Both the position numbers and the translations under genes were made by a program. Below, piece after piece: positions 8,060 to 18,699 of a DNA stretch of 28,180 nucleotides; within the stretch, counting starts at the first letter, position 1; every line of letters begins with the position of its first letter. The DNA lies in assembly GCA_001970955.1 (NCBI GenBank), contig MPUH01000963.1:1-28180 (forward strand), read 5' to 3'. Under the pieces are notes generated by a model. It did not search any database. It had not been told where the DNA came from and worked only from the letters and a program-made list of their open reading frames with translations. Origin of the DNA: Stentor coeruleus. Taxonomy: Eukaryota; Ciliophora; Heterotrichea; Heterotrichida; Stentoridae.

Positions 8060-11000
8060 TTACATAAAATTACTAATGCCTTTCGATATAAAACTTGGTC
8101 TTTCAAACCTAAAACTCTCATCCACCTTCAAATTCTTATTAAAAGAAGCCATCACATTATAAATCCCAGCCAACGCAGGATAAGAAAAGCTCGGTACAGC
8201 AAAATTTTCATCATCATTTGCAATACAAAGAAAATAAATACCTTCATACAAATGCATTTCCAAATAACTAACACTAGTAATTTTCACAGCTTTTTTTAAT
8301 TCCCCATCAACAATATATAAAAAGTTTTCAGGAGTAAGTAACAAAACAATACCCGCATCTTTTATTATAAAACCACCAATTTGTAATGATATTTCAGAAA
8401 AGTAAACAAGTGCTTCTTTACGATAATCAATAAGTGTATATAAAAAAGCTTGTGCTTGGGCTAATTTTGGATTATAACATTCAATAATTTGATTGATTCT
8501 TATATGTCTTGGGTATCTAACACGACCATATTTTTGGATTTTCCCTTTGGTTAATAAGAAAGTTGTATTTGATATCGATGAACTTATAACATTGCTAACT
8601 TTTAAGACTAGTTTAATTGGAGATGTAGCCAAACCTGCAGCTCCCCATAAAAGTCCTTGAAAAAACCCTTTCGTCCCTTTGTCTCTTGCACCTTTAAATG
8701 GTTTTGTAACCATACCTTTAAATCCTTCATAAACATCAACAGCACCTTCTTTAAACCCATAAAGCATATTTTTCCCTATACTCTCATCATCAGGTCTCTG
8801 AACTATTGTATCCCCTGTAGCATTTTTTAAAGCTATATAAAGCCCTCCTGATATTTTAGACACTGATTCAAAACTTCCTCCAACAACACCTGAAACTAAA
8901 GATTTCACACCTTTACCAAGACCTTTAGCAAATGCTTTTGGTCCACCTAATAATCCTTTAGCTGGTTCTGCTATAAATTCATAAACCCCTCTTCCTAATT
9001 TACCAACTAATTCTAATGGATTACCAAGTATATCTATAGATCCAAAGATTTTATAAATTTGGATAATCCCTTGTCTAATATAATTTTTTGCTAGAAGCAT
9101 GGCAAAGTTTTGGTTAGTTTCAAAAGAATCTGTGACGAGGATTTCATTGAAATAAAGAGGTGAGTCGGTTATATTGGCAAACGCTCCTCCAAAGCTTTTA
9201 AGGAGATTGTAAAGAAAACGAACATTTTGCCGTTCGATATTATTTGAAGTTGCTTTTTTAAATGTTAAGGATATATGGAGAACACCCATTTTGACAAAGC
9301 GGAAGTAAGCTTTTGTTAGAATTGAAGCTTTTTCATAAGGTAAAATCGGTAAGTTTGTGCTGAATGGGCTGAGGTCTTTAAGTTTTTTGTTTTGGTTGTG
9401 TATTTTCAGAGCTTTCGGGTAGTCTTTTAACTGAAGAAGTTTGTATATTATTTCTTCATTAAGTTTTATCTGAATTTTTTGAATAAGAAATTCGAGGTTT
9501 TCCACTTTGACCATTGATTTAAAGAAAATCCCATTTGGCCTTTTTTTGTAAATAGTTTCCATTTCTATTTCAAACATGAGGAATTTTATTTGGTCATCTT
9601 TTTCTATATTTTTTTCTTTAGAAGTTTTATCTTTATGGCTTTTTTTTGGAGTTTCACTTTCTTTGATTGGGGAAATTATTACTGAGAAAAGACTTGGGTT
9701 TGAGTCTGAAGAATCGATTTGGAAGTGGTCAAGAAGGATTCGGGCTTTTAATGAAACTTCTTTTTTAAATTTGAGGATTGTACTTGATTGACTGAAATTA
9801 ACATTTAAACCTTGTAAAGATATATAGAAAAGTTCATGGTTGGATTTGTTGAATATACTCATTCCAATTCCTTGAATGTCTAGATTTATGTCGAGTTGAG
9901 TTGTAATTGTTGTGAACATTTCTGAAATGCTATCAAGGGACATTTTCTTCAGATGTTTCTTCCTAACCTCTTTTTCTTGCTCAGCAACTTTATCATTAAG
10001 TGACATGCTTTTTTTCCCAAGTTCAAAAGCTAAATTAGGTTCTCCATCAACTCCTTCCTCATTTTTCAAGCATTTTTTCGCCATATTTATCACCATTTCC
10101 CTAGTAGAGTCATTAACCTCCACAGAAACTTCAAAATTCATAGACTTCCCTTTCTGATACTCTTTAACTCTTTCAATTGAATAACTAAAACTTTCATTAA
10201 GGTCACTAATTTCAATTTTCTTTTTTTGAGCCAAATGATTATCCCATGTCCATGGAATAGTACTATCCCCATCTAAAACCATATAATTGTCTTGAATTCC
10301 TAATTGTCTATAATAAATTTTATCTTGACTTTTATTAACAATCCTAAAATCCGGATCTTTAGGGTTCATAAAAACTATATGAATTGTAGCTTCATCTGAT
10401 GTTGATATAAGTACTCTTATATATCTTAATGGTCTATTATCAGATGGTATATACCATTGACTATTAAAAAGCCCATGTTGTTTTTCATTATCACTCCTTT
10501 CACTTTTAACTTTAACTTGAAAATCCTCAATGTTTTCTATACAAAACTCCCCTGACCAGTCTTTTTGATTAGTAGAAATTGATATACTTTTACTTTCCTC
10601 ATAGTCATAAAAGTTAAACTCAAGACAATTTGTATTATCATCAGCATTTGAAGGTAATTCAATTGTATTTAAGTTAGAATCATGTTTTTGTCTTATAAAA
10701 ATAGGTAGATTTAATAGATTCCAAATTAGGAATCTTGGGGCAAATTTTATTAGGTTGCTATTGGTCATTGGTGCTGGGGCTTGGGATATGACTAAGCCAA
10801 AAAGACAATGTTGAGGTTTTTGTACTATATCCGATACAGAAACTTTGACCATTCCAGTAACGCCGATTGTATTAAGTCTAAAGTTTTCAGACCATTTTGT
10901 GTCAAAATCAGCGATTTTAAGCCGAAAATGTTTGTCGTCACTTGAGTAATATTGTACAGAGTTCCTTGGGATCTGCAAATCTTCTAGTTCTAAATTGTAA

Positions 11001-14000
11001 GTGCTTTTGTTTATGACAATATAATCAGCGCTGATGACGTAAATCGTGCTTTTTACTAGGCTTTCATTAGAAATTTTATAGTCTGTAAGGTTGAGTTCAA
11101 GTTCTCCAAACTGTAGGTCGTAGTATTTGTATGTTTTATACACTTTTTCTATTGGGCTTATTCTGATACTCATACTTTTCTGGTCTTTTATACTAACAAA
11201 ACAGTCTTTTTCTAGAAACTTGAAGGCTCCTGTATCAGCTTTTTCTGTAGCTTTAAGACTTACCGAATGCTTTAATAAGTTTGGAGCTTCATCTGAAGTA
11301 TCTTCTAAGAAATTCAAAAGAAAAGTATAATCTGAATTTAACCTTATAGGCAAAATCGACTCTTTCCCTGGATCAAGATACATTTTCCCATAAAAAGGTA
11401 ATGAAAGGGTTTTGTTGTTTTTCCTTATAACATTCAACCCAGCATGTAATAAATTAGATATATGGAACCTTGGGCTTATTTCAATCAATAAAAGTTCAGT
11501 TGAATTATCAGTCACATATTTATTAGGCCTAATAACAACCTGATACTTACCCTTAACCGTAATTTCAGCTGATTCATATGAATTATAAGCTTTATCACCA
11601 ATAATCACTTGAAAACTATCATCATCAAAAGTCCAGTCAATAGGAACTGAAAACACAGTCCCAGCTTTAACTTCAATACTCCTCTCATAATATCTACATT
11701 CAATATCAAAATCACAATTATTCCCTACAAGAACTGAAGATTCAAAAACTATCATCCTTTTACCTTCAGCAGGGAAAATATTAATAAAAAACTTAAAAGT
11801 TTTCCCATTATATTCGCTTGTCATAATATTTTTAGATAATTTGTCGATATAAATTGATTGGGATTTTGATGATGAGTTGGCAAATGAGAAACTTAAACTT
11901 GTTGGTATTTGAATTTTATTTATAAGTAATGTAGCTTTAGTTTTTTTATTTGCAGATGCATAAAGACTTGCGATTGTGTGCTGGAAAAAAGAGTAGGAGT
12001 TGTTTTGGAGGATTTTTGTTGCATTTGGAGAATCGGTTATTGAAAGCCAAGCATTGAATGGGATACTAAGTTTATTGTAGACTACGTATTCGAGGTCGCT
12101 GGATTTGAAAACTTTTTTCTTTTTGTTCTTTGATTCCAACCAAGATTTTCGGGTTCTACTACTACGGTCTAGAGTTTTGCCTAGGCAGACTAGGAATTGA
12201 TGGGTGAAATTTATGTTGATAACATTGTCTGTTTTTAAAGAAATGGACTTTTTATTATCACAAGTTTCAAGTGTCAACCCAAGCTTCAAATCCTCAACTA
12301 AAGGTTCCCAACACCCTAAAATATCATTATAATAACTAACATACACAATAAATTCCCCAAGTATCCCTGTTTTTCCTTGACCTTTCGCTAGTTGAAAAGA
12401 AAAGTTACTAAACCCAGCATTAAAAAGTGACCCAACTGTTGTCCCAGTATCTTCCAATAAACTGACCTGTATTGCATCAGCATCAATTCCCATATTCATA
12501 AATTTCTGTTTCGGTTTATCTGATATTTTCTCATTCAACCTTTCCATTTCCTGTTGGAAATTCATTATTTCTTCTTTAAACCCAGCGAAAGTTTCACCCA
12601 ACATTTTCAAATAAATAATATCCCTAAGGCCAATAAACATACACATACTCTCAATTCTCATAGTCAAACTATTGACTGTAACATTTTCCAAATGATTTTT
12701 CTCTATTTTTGACTCAATTGTCAACCTACTAGGCTGTATAAAATGCTTAGCTGCAGTGACTTCCTTATCATTATTCTTAATCTCTCCATAAAAATGCGAA
12801 AGAATAAGTTCAAGTTCATCAATTTTATATATCATTTTCTTCGATATTAACGTATTTTGTTGAGTAAAAACCGACCTCATTTTGCTATGACGGGTTATTA
12901 TAATTGTACAAGTCCCAAAAAAATTCCCCATTTGAGAGTTTTCATCTTTAAAATCAGCTGGGATCCTAAGTTCCATACTATGGAAAAGTAATGAAAGCCT
13001 TAAATGCGCATCATTATCTGTATAATAATTTTCTATATATTCCGATCCTGTTAAAGGTTTTATAATCCCCATAAGCTCTTTGAGTTTATTTTTATATGTT
13101 AAAAGTTCCATAAACTTTGATAATATTTCCCTACTGATATAAACTTTTATATCACTCATTACCATACAAATATCTATACAATTTCTCCATGGGTTTTTTA
13201 CTATAGTCATCGACATTTGATATGGATCATTTCGAAGTTCTTGAGCTAATCCTATTGTTGGATTCATAGCTATATTAGGAAATACTGTCACTTTACGTAA
13301 ATCCTGTATCCCTATTGTCATTATTTTTAAGTCAATTGTCGTAACTTTGAGCTCAGAAATTTTCCCTTCGACTAGGATTGTTTTTAAATTCATGACCAAA
13401 AAAGGCTCGTTTTGATCTTCGATTGTCATTTTGAAGTTTTTGATTTCCATGTCGATTTTTTTGGGGGAAATTTTAATTTGTGTTGTCAGTTTATTTGCTA
13501 TGAAATCTGCTAGTTTTTTTGCTGGGGTGTTGGTGTTTTTAACAGGTGCAGGGTTTTTTGGTTCTAAGGTTTTGATTAGTACTAAAATACTAGAGAAAAA
13601 GCTTAAAGTTTTAGATTTGATGTAAAATTCCACTTTTGAGACTTCAACTTTTATACGGGTTTCCATGGCCATCTGGGTATTAGGTCTTGGTTTAGAAATA
13701 CCAGAGTATATATTTATCGGTTTTATTATATGAATTTTCTTATATGTCTCATGAACTTTAAGTTCTACCCATTCATCAACAAGATACAAGGCGAAATTCG
13801 ATATGTTCATGGCAAAGTTATCATATATAACCGATTTTTCTTCTGAAATCAAACTAGAAAGCCTAAAATCCCCACAATCTAATCTTAAAAACATCGACTT
13901 CTGATGACTGTCAATTGGTATTATCACAACCGGGGCTTTTGTATCTATTTTAATATTCATAGCTTTCTTTACATTTTTAGATTTATTAACCGAATCTGAT

Positions 14001-15955
14001 ATATAGTTTTTCCCAATTTCAATATAATGAATATATTTTTCTTTAACACCATCATTATTTTCAGTATTTCTATTCTTACCCATCCTAGCCTCTTTAAGCC
14101 CTACAAGTATTTTCATTATCGATGGGATTAATAAAAATATATAAATATCACTACATTTCAGTTCTATATTCAAAGGATTTAAAGCAAAAAAGAATTCAAT
14201 CCTATCTAATTCCATAAGTTTCGGATAATAAACACTTGGTAAATAATAATTTATTATATCAAATTTGCTCATAACAAAGTCAATTTTCATATCAGTGTTT
14301 AATAAATTTAATACCAAAGATATCATCTTACATTCAGTTTCAAAGATTTTTTGCCCTCCATCATAATATTCTATACCACCTCCTTCAATTGTTAAGACCA
14401 TTGATAATATTGTCCATGTTTCCCCAGTTTCGTAATTGATGTCCATTTGTTTTTCTTCCCAGAACCTTTTTTCTTCTCTTGCTTCGTCTAAGAGTTTGGA
14501 GATTTTCTGTGATTTTTCAACATTTTCTTTGGTTACCCTTTTTTTTATCTGTTTTTTCCCATCGAGTTGCTTAGAAAGTTTTTCTATTTCCCTTTCTTTG
14601 AAGTCGATCATTTTTTTCGAGTTCCTTGCGTTGACTATTTCTCGACGTAAATTCAGTATGTCTTCTATTATTATATAGTCTTCAATATTTTTCATTTCAA
14701 TTTCAATTGTTTCAGCTTTTTTTTTCTTTTCTTGAATGGTGTAATCTAACCAATTCTCATAAAGAGCTTTATATTTGAGTTTTTCTGTGTCTATCAAAGG
14801 TTTTTCGCCTAGAAGTTTTTTGATCCCAGCTTTGTAGCTTTTATAAAGACGCATAAACTCAAAAAATGAGCTTAAAAGGATGATTTGGCCAGTGTATATG
14901 TTTATTTTAAACGAGTTTATGAAAATATCAGTATAAATAAAAGGGAACGAATGATCTTTTCTATCTTTACAAATGGTTGCTTTACATTCTATAAACACAG
15001 GTTTTATAATATAATTGTGCTCAAATCCTTCATAGTTCTCAACAAGTACCCATCCATTAACCGCAGCTTCTAAGCTTTCTTTTTCATCATCTAAAACGAC
15101 AGTTTTTTGGAATTTCTGCTTATCATTCGGTTTTTTTCTATCAAAATCAGCTGACCCTCCACTAACACTAATAAAATCCCGTCGATCTTTCCCAGAGGTA
15201 AATTCAACCCCGCTTAAAGCAATACCTTTTCTGTTTGGCCTTAAAATCCCATAATTCCCTTCACTTTGTGCCTCACTCACATTCCTTGGCCTAGCTTTTG
15301 CTTTTGGACTCATCCTAGAGTTGTCAATATGGTCAAAAAACATTGAAAAACATTCGATTTTTATCCTTTTATTACAGAATTTGCTGTTTTCATTAAACTT
15401 TGGGTCCCAATTTTCATCACAAGTTTCAGCTTTGAGTGCTTTTAAAAATATCCCTGCTGTAAATTCTGACCCTTGTATATTATGTTCATATCTTATATAC
15501 AAGTCTTTAAGTTCTATTTGGATATTGTCTATAATTTTCATAATATGCCGTTTAAAAAACCCACCTTCTGATTGAGCTTCTGTGATTTCTTTGACTTGTA
15601 AAGCTTCGAATTGTTTGAGTTTTAAGACTTTAGACTTGCATAAAGCAATTTTTTCAGGACCTTCTTCCCAGGTTTTCGGATCTTTTGGGGTTATGTAAAC
15701 GTGAAATCCTGATATTGAAATTCTTAAAGGGCTTGAGTTTAATTTGGTCCATTTTATATTGATGTCTATGCTCTTTATAACCCCATAGGCTATGTTAAAT
15801 GGAAGGCCTAGGATGTGCAGAGCTTCTTGTTTTAATTTTAAGTCACGCATTTCGATTTTACCTCGACATAGAGAAATGTCTAGGTTTTCAGAGTCTAAGT
15901 TTTGAATGAAGTCCCCTAGAAATTTGTTCAGAACTTTAGAGACTACTTTTTCCAT
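8060..15955 (-). CDS. VPS13: VPS13-family bridge-like lipid transfer protein
   Basis: A 2631-residue protein in one uninterrupted frame from ATG to TAA. Residues 1 to about 110 are the chorein N-terminal domain (MEKVVSKVLNKFLGDFIQNL, then an LSRG-like CRGKIEMRDLKLK). A charged coiled-coil insertion occupies about 405-505. The middle consists of the beta-strand-rich repeats that form the lipid groove. A VAB/SHR-BD-like region lies around 1390-2000, with FAPRFLIWNLLNLPIF near 1738. The DH-like/ATG2-C region is near 2305-2490 (PLELVGKLGRGVYEFIAEPA and glycine-rich amphipathic helices), and a PH-like domain closes the protein (about 2510-2620). VPS13 moves bulk phospholipid between membranes at contact sites of ER, mitochondria, endosomes and forming autophagosomes. 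It is somewhat shorter than the yeast protein of about 3100 residues. Any 15-nt intron without an in-frame stop would be invisible here. Which VPS13 paralogue it is cannot be told. Confidence 0.95.
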   Translation of the reverse strand: MEKVVSKVLNKFLGDFIQNLDSENLDISLCRGKIEMRDLKLKQEALHILGLPFNIAYGVIKSIDINIKWTKLNSSPLRISISGFHVYITPKDPKTWEEGPEKIALCKSKVLKLKQFEALQVKEITEAQSEGGFFKRHIMKIIDNIQIELKDLYIRYEHNIQGSEFTAGIFLKALKAETCDENWDPKFNENSKFCNKRIKIECFSMFFDHIDNSRMSPKAKARPRNVSEAQSEGNYGILRPNRKGIALSGVEFTSGKDRRDFISVSGGSADFDRKKPNDKQKFQKTVVLDDEKESLEAAVNGWVLVENYEGFEHNYIIKPVFIECKATICKDRKDHSFPFIYTDIFINSFKINIYTGQIILLSSFFEFMRLYKSYKAGIKKLLGEKPLIDTEKLKYKALYENWLDYTIQEKKKKAETIEIEMKNIEDYIIIEDILNLRREIVNARNSKKMIDFKEREIEKLSKQLDGKKQIKKRVTKENVEKSQKISKLLDEAREEKRFWEEKQMDINYETGETWTILSMVLTIEGGGIEYYDGGQKIFETECKMISLVLNLLNTDMKIDFVMSKFDIINYYLPSVYYPKLMELDRIEFFFALNPLNIELKCSDIYIFLLIPSIMKILVGLKEARMGKNRNTENNDGVKEKYIHYIEIGKNYISDSVNKSKNVKKAMNIKIDTKAPVVIIPIDSHQKSMFLRLDCGDFRLSSLISEEKSVIYDNFAMNISNFALYLVDEWVELKVHETYKKIHIIKPINIYSGISKPRPNTQMAMETRIKVEVSKVEFYIKSKTLSFFSSILVLIKTLEPKNPAPVKNTNTPAKKLADFIANKLTTQIKISPKKIDMEIKNFKMTIEDQNEPFLVMNLKTILVEGKISELKVTTIDLKIMTIGIQDLRKVTVFPNIAMNPTIGLAQELRNDPYQMSMTIVKNPWRNCIDICMVMSDIKVYISREILSKFMELLTYKNKLKELMGIIKPLTGSEYIENYYTDNDAHLRLSLLFHSMELRIPADFKDENSQMGNFFGTCTIIITRHSKMRSVFTQQNTLISKKMIYKIDELELILSHFYGEIKNNDKEVTAAKHFIQPSRLTIESKIEKNHLENVTVNSLTMRIESMCMFIGLRDIIYLKMLGETFAGFKEEIMNFQQEMERLNEKISDKPKQKFMNMGIDADAIQVSLLEDTGTTVGSLFNAGFSNFSFQLAKGQGKTGILGEFIVYVSYYNDILGCWEPLVEDLKLGLTLETCDNKKSISLKTDNVININFTHQFLVCLGKTLDRSSRTRKSWLESKNKKKKVFKSSDLEYVVYNKLSIPFNAWLSITDSPNATKILQNNSYSFFQHTIASLYASANKKTKATLLINKIQIPTSLSFSFANSSSKSQSIYIDKLSKNIMTSEYNGKTFKFFINIFPAEGKRMIVFESSVLVGNNCDFDIECRYYERSIEVKAGTVFSVPIDWTFDDDSFQVIIGDKAYNSYESAEITVKGKYQVVIRPNKYVTDNSTELLLIEISPRFHISNLLHAGLNVIRKNNKTLSLPFYGKMYLDPGKESILPIRLNSDYTFLLNFLEDTSDEAPNLLKHSVSLKATEKADTGAFKFLEKDCFVSIKDQKSMSIRISPIEKVYKTYKYYDLQFGELELNLTDYKISNESLVKSTIYVISADYIVINKSTYNLELEDLQIPRNSVQYYSSDDKHFRLKIADFDTKWSENFRLNTIGVTGMVKVSVSDIVQKPQHCLFGLVISQAPAPMTNSNLIKFAPRFLIWNLLNLPIFIRQKHDSNLNTIELPSNADDNTNCLEFNFYDYEESKSISISTNQKDWSGEFCIENIEDFQVKVKSERSDNEKQHGLFNSQWYIPSDNRPLRYIRVLISTSDEATIHIVFMNPKDPDFRIVNKSQDKIYYRQLGIQDNYMVLDGDSTIPWTWDNHLAQKKKIEISDLNESFSYSIERVKEYQKGKSMNFEVSVEVNDSTREMVINMAKKCLKNEEGVDGEPNLAFELGKKSMSLNDKVAEQEKEVRKKHLKKMSLDSISEMFTTITTQLDINLDIQGIGMSIFNKSNHELFYISLQGLNVNFSQSSTILKFKKEVSLKARILLDHFQIDSSDSNPSLFSVIISPIKESETPKKSHKDKTSKEKNIEKDDQIKFLMFEIEMETIYKKRPNGIFFKSMVKVENLEFLIQKIQIKLNEEIIYKLLQLKDYPKALKIHNQNKKLKDLSPFSTNLPILPYEKASILTKAYFRFVKMGVLHISLTFKKATSNNIERQNVRFLYNLLKSFGGAFANITDSPLYFNEILVTDSFETNQNFAMLLAKNYIRQGIIQIYKIFGSIDILGNPLELVGKLGRGVYEFIAEPAKGLLGGPKAFAKGLGKGVKSLVSGVVGGSFESVSKISGGLYIALKNATGDTIVQRPDDESIGKNMLYGFKEGAVDVYEGFKGMVTKPFKGARDKGTKGFFQGLLWGAAGLATSPIKLVLKVSNVISSSISNTTFLLTKGKIQKYGRVRYPRHIRINQIIECYNPKLAQAQAFLYTLIDYRKEALVYFSEISLQIGGFIIKDAGIVLLLTPENFLYIVDGELKKAVKITSVSYLEMHLYEGIYFLCIANDDENFAVPSFSYPALAGIYNVMASFNKNLKVDESFRFERPSFISKGISNFM

Positions 15956-16376
15956 TTATAACGCTATAGAAAAAGAATAATTTCTCCTATGGGATAATTT
16001 TATGATTATAGAGAGTTTAAGAATAAGTATTTGTTTAAGATATGATTAAAGTTATAAGTATTTTTATAAAAATGTATAATTTTTGTTGACTTGAGATTTT
16101 AATATTATTGAAATGATTTTTAAGAGAAGTTGTATGAAGATGGTTGTTTTATTTATGTTAGAAATTATGCTTTTTAAGTAGAGTTGATGCTTATAAAATA
16201 TAAAATATTAATATCAGATAAATATAAATGTCAAAAAAAAACACATAATTTTTATTAATCAATACAAAAAAACCCATCAAGACAATCGAAAAACCCAGTA
16301 TGATTTTCATCTTACAAAAAATTCCTAGCCTAAAAAAAATCCATACTAATTTTCATACAATTAATTATATTTTAAA
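15956..16376. promoter_or_regulatory. Divergent promoter region (VPS13 / coiled-coil gene)
   Basis: This 421-bp stretch lies between two divergently read start codons and must hold both 5' flanks. The left half is G/T-rich on the plus strand; the right half (from about 16230) is A/C-rich and G-poor. No specific promoter motif could be recognised. The assignment rests on position alone. Confidence 0.5.
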
Positions 16377-17507
16377 ATGAGTGCCATAAGCGAAGAATTT
16401 CTCATAACTCAAGAACATGAATCAAATAATTCATCAAACCACGAAGATTCTCTAACAGGAAAACTTGGTATTATGCTTCATTCATCTAATGACATAATTG
16501 TAGAAAATGCTGACTTTTTCAAAGGTTCATCTAACGAAAATACTGACATGGATGAAGTTGATGAACTTTTTTCATCAAACAACGATTCAGTCCAAAGACT
16601 TGAATTAGATGAACATAATCGTATAAGTATCTTATAAACAGAATATAAAAGTGGAGAAAGCTATACAAGTTTAGGAACTGTAGTTCGTCATGAAGCTCCA
16701 AAAATCCCTCATCATAAAATCAAAATTATCAAACCTCCTCGTCCACAAAGCGCAAAACCAAGAAATTATTCTATTAAACCATTAGAAAACTTTAACAAAG
16801 ATTTGTCAATTTGTTTACATCATATAGTAAAAAAACATCCTGATTATGATAAAGTTATAAAAATAGAGAAAAACGATTTGGAAAAACTTTTCTATAAAAA
16901 AGTTAAAGAGTTTAAAAATTTACTTGAAGACAATCTTGGAAATGTATGAGTTATTTAGTCTGTTAATCCTATAAAAGAAAAATTAAGAATAAAAAATAGA
17001 CAAAAAGAAAAGAAAAGAGAAGAGATTAGAAATAAAATTAGGGAGGAGGAATTGGACAGAATTAAGATTTCGAATAAAAAATATAAAGAAAATTATCGGA
17101 AAGTGTTGAAGAATTTAGTTGAAGTTACGCTTAAGAAGTATCAGACTATTAAAATGATAGAAGATATGACGATTAATAAAGAAATTGAGAAAAAGAAAAA
17201 TCAACAGAAAAAGGTCGTTATGGAAAATATTAAGAATTTGTATGATGATAAAATACAAATGCTTAAAGAAAAAATAAATGAGAGGAAGATGTATAAAGCA
17301 CTACGTGATTATGAATATAAAGTTATTTTTTCTGAAGCTGATAAATATAGGAAAAAAAAACAGAAAATTGCTCATGAGAAAAATAAAAACTTGCTTAAAA
17401 AACAGGTTGAAGATATAAAACTAGAGTCTAAAGCTGAGGAAGAATCTATACATAAAAGAATTATCAAGCTTTATAAAAATTCAATTAAATCAATGCGAAT
17501 GGTTTAG
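16377..17507 (+). CDS. Lysine-rich coiled-coil protein, two 15-nt introns
   Basis: Three exons (16377-16626, 16642-16943, 16959-17507) join to 1101 nt, 366 residues, ending in TAG. Without splicing the frame is broken by TAA at 16635 and by TGA and TAG near 16947 and 16956; removing two 15-nt GTAT...AG introns restores one frame exactly. Residues 1-80 are acidic and Ser/Asn-rich. The middle carries a basic Pro-rich segment (PPRPQSAKPRNYSIKPL). From about residue 195 the protein is a long, highly charged Lys/Glu coiled coil. Such proteins are common among ciliary and cytoskeletal components. I do not recognise the family and assign no function. It is divergent from VPS13, with 421 bp between the start codons. 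Confidence 0.75.
16627..16641 (+). other. 15-nt spliceosomal intron
   Basis: GTATCTTATAAACAG interrupts the coiled-coil gene in phase 1. It has GT-AG ends and an adenosine at position 10, where the other introns here also carry A. It contains the in-frame TAA that would otherwise end the protein at residue 86. Confidence 0.9.
16944..16958 (+). other. 15-nt spliceosomal intron
   Basis: GTATGAGTTATTTAG lies exactly between codons (phase 0) of the coiled-coil gene. It contains in-frame TGA and TAG, has GT-AG ends and carries A at position 10. Confidence 0.9.
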
Positions 17508-17664
17508 TTTTCATGTAAAAAAAAAAATACAATTTATTATAGGATCTTAATAATGCTAATCTTTTATAATTATTTTAAATTCATTATAAAAAACTTAGAA
17601 AAATAATTTTTTTCTGAATATAAAATCTGTAAACTCTTATAAAAGACTAATTTTTTATCCTAAA

Positions 17665-17769
17665 ATTAATTGATTTTATTGAAATAGTGTCTATTTCCCA
17701 AATTCCTAGAACAATTNATTAATTGATTTTATTGAAATAGTGTCTATTTCCCAAATTCCTAGAACAATT
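17665..17769. repeat. Exact 52-bp duplication around a single N (assembly join)
   Basis: Positions 17665-17716 and 17718-17769 are identical over 52 nt and are separated only by N at 17717. Two contig ends that overlap but were not merged give exactly this pattern. The repeat includes the last codons and stop of the minus-strand B-box gene. The true distance between that gene and the coiled-coil gene is therefore probably about 53 bp shorter. A real tandem duplication is the less likely alternative. Confidence 0.9.
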
Positions 17770-18699
17770 TGTATTCACTGATATATTATCTAAAGGTATG
17801 CCACAATATTCACATATCATCCTATACCTGGCTAGCTCACTAGAAAATTTTTCAGTCAAATTTGCCCACTCAGCTAATTCCTTCTGAGTATTTTCATCAA
17901 CTTTACTTGTATTATTAACAACTTCATGAGTAAGCTTCCATATAATCTCATCTTTAGTTTGCAAAAGGTTTTTCAAAGCTGGGTATTGGACAACATTTTC
18001 TCTGATTTCACTAAGTTCTTTAGGTAAACTATATGGGTCGATATCAATTTCAGTTCTAAAAGGTTTAGCTAGTATTAAATCTGTTGTGTCACGTATTTCT
18101 GTGTATTTATTTAAAAAACCTTGTATATCAGAATTAGCTCCATGAATACTATTTACAACATAATCAATACGATCTAAATCGCTTTGGAGCTCTTGGACAT
18201 CGTATTCTAGTAAGGCAAATTTTGTCCCAAAATTTGAATTTAACCTTTCATTCAATGCTGAAAATTCACTTTTCATATCTTTTTCAATAAACCCTTTAGC
18301 CGCTTGAACCTCTGATATTTTATTATTGATTTTGTTTATTTGACTTTTAAGCTGGTCTCTTTTAGGGAAAATTTGTGAGTTTAAAATTTGATATACTGAT
18401 GTGAATTTTTTTCTATAAGCCTCATCTATTTTGCATATTTTTGATGGAGATGTTGTGTAAGGAGCAGAAGATAAACATTCTTCACAAAGAACCTCTTCAT
18501 GAAGTTCGCAAAAATATTTTACTTCTTTATGGTGTCTGAAACAGGAATTCCCGGCAATCTCAGTCATCAAAGGGTCTTCCTTTAATGAACCAAGCTCACT
18601 TGAACCTTTGGACTTTGGAGATTTTCTTGATTTCGGGCTTGAGCTCTCTTTTCTTTTCCCCTTTTTCCCTGATTTCTTCTTTGAAGGTGCATCACTCAT
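17719..18699 (-). CDS. B-box-type zinc finger and coiled-coil protein
   Basis: A 326-residue protein. The Lys/Ser-rich N-terminus (1-40) has SPK/SPKS phosphosite-like repeats. Residues 53-75 form the first part of a B-box type 2 finger: C53-x2-H56-x7-C64-x2-H67-x4-C72-x2-C75. The usual closing His pair is not present; the equivalent stretch reads SPSKICKIDEAY (85-96). About 100-180 is a coiled coil, as in TRIM-like proteins, but there is no RING. A second Cys/His cluster closes the protein: C-x2-C in CEYCGIPLD, a further Cys, and RHYF near the C-terminus. The molecular role is unknown; ciliates carry many such B-box proteins, some of them ciliary. The start is 90 bp from the divergent gene at 18790. 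The stop lies inside the assembly-join duplication, and both copies encode the same end. Confidence 0.75.
   Translation of the reverse strand: MSDAPSKKKSGKKGKRKESSSPKSRKSPKSKGSSELGSLKEDPLMTEIAGNSCFRHHKEVKYFCELHEEVLCEECLSSAPYTTSPSKICKIDEAYRKKFTSVYQILNSQIFPKRDQLKSQINKINNKISEVQAAKGFIEKDMKSEFSALNERLNSNFGTKFALLEYDVQELQSDLDRIDYVVNSIHGANSDIQGFLNKYTEIRDTTDLILAKPFRTEIDIDPYSLPKELSEIRENVVQYPALKNLLQTKDEIIWKLTHEVVNNTSKVDENTQKELAEWANLTEKFSSELARYRMICEYCGIPLDNISVNTNCSRNLGNRHYFNKIN

Noticed and set aside
16377-17507. Stops in coding genes as evidence for a TAA/TAG=Gln code
   Set aside because: Every such stop in the well-supported genes lies in a 15-nt GT-AG segment, and TAA and TAG both end intact genes.
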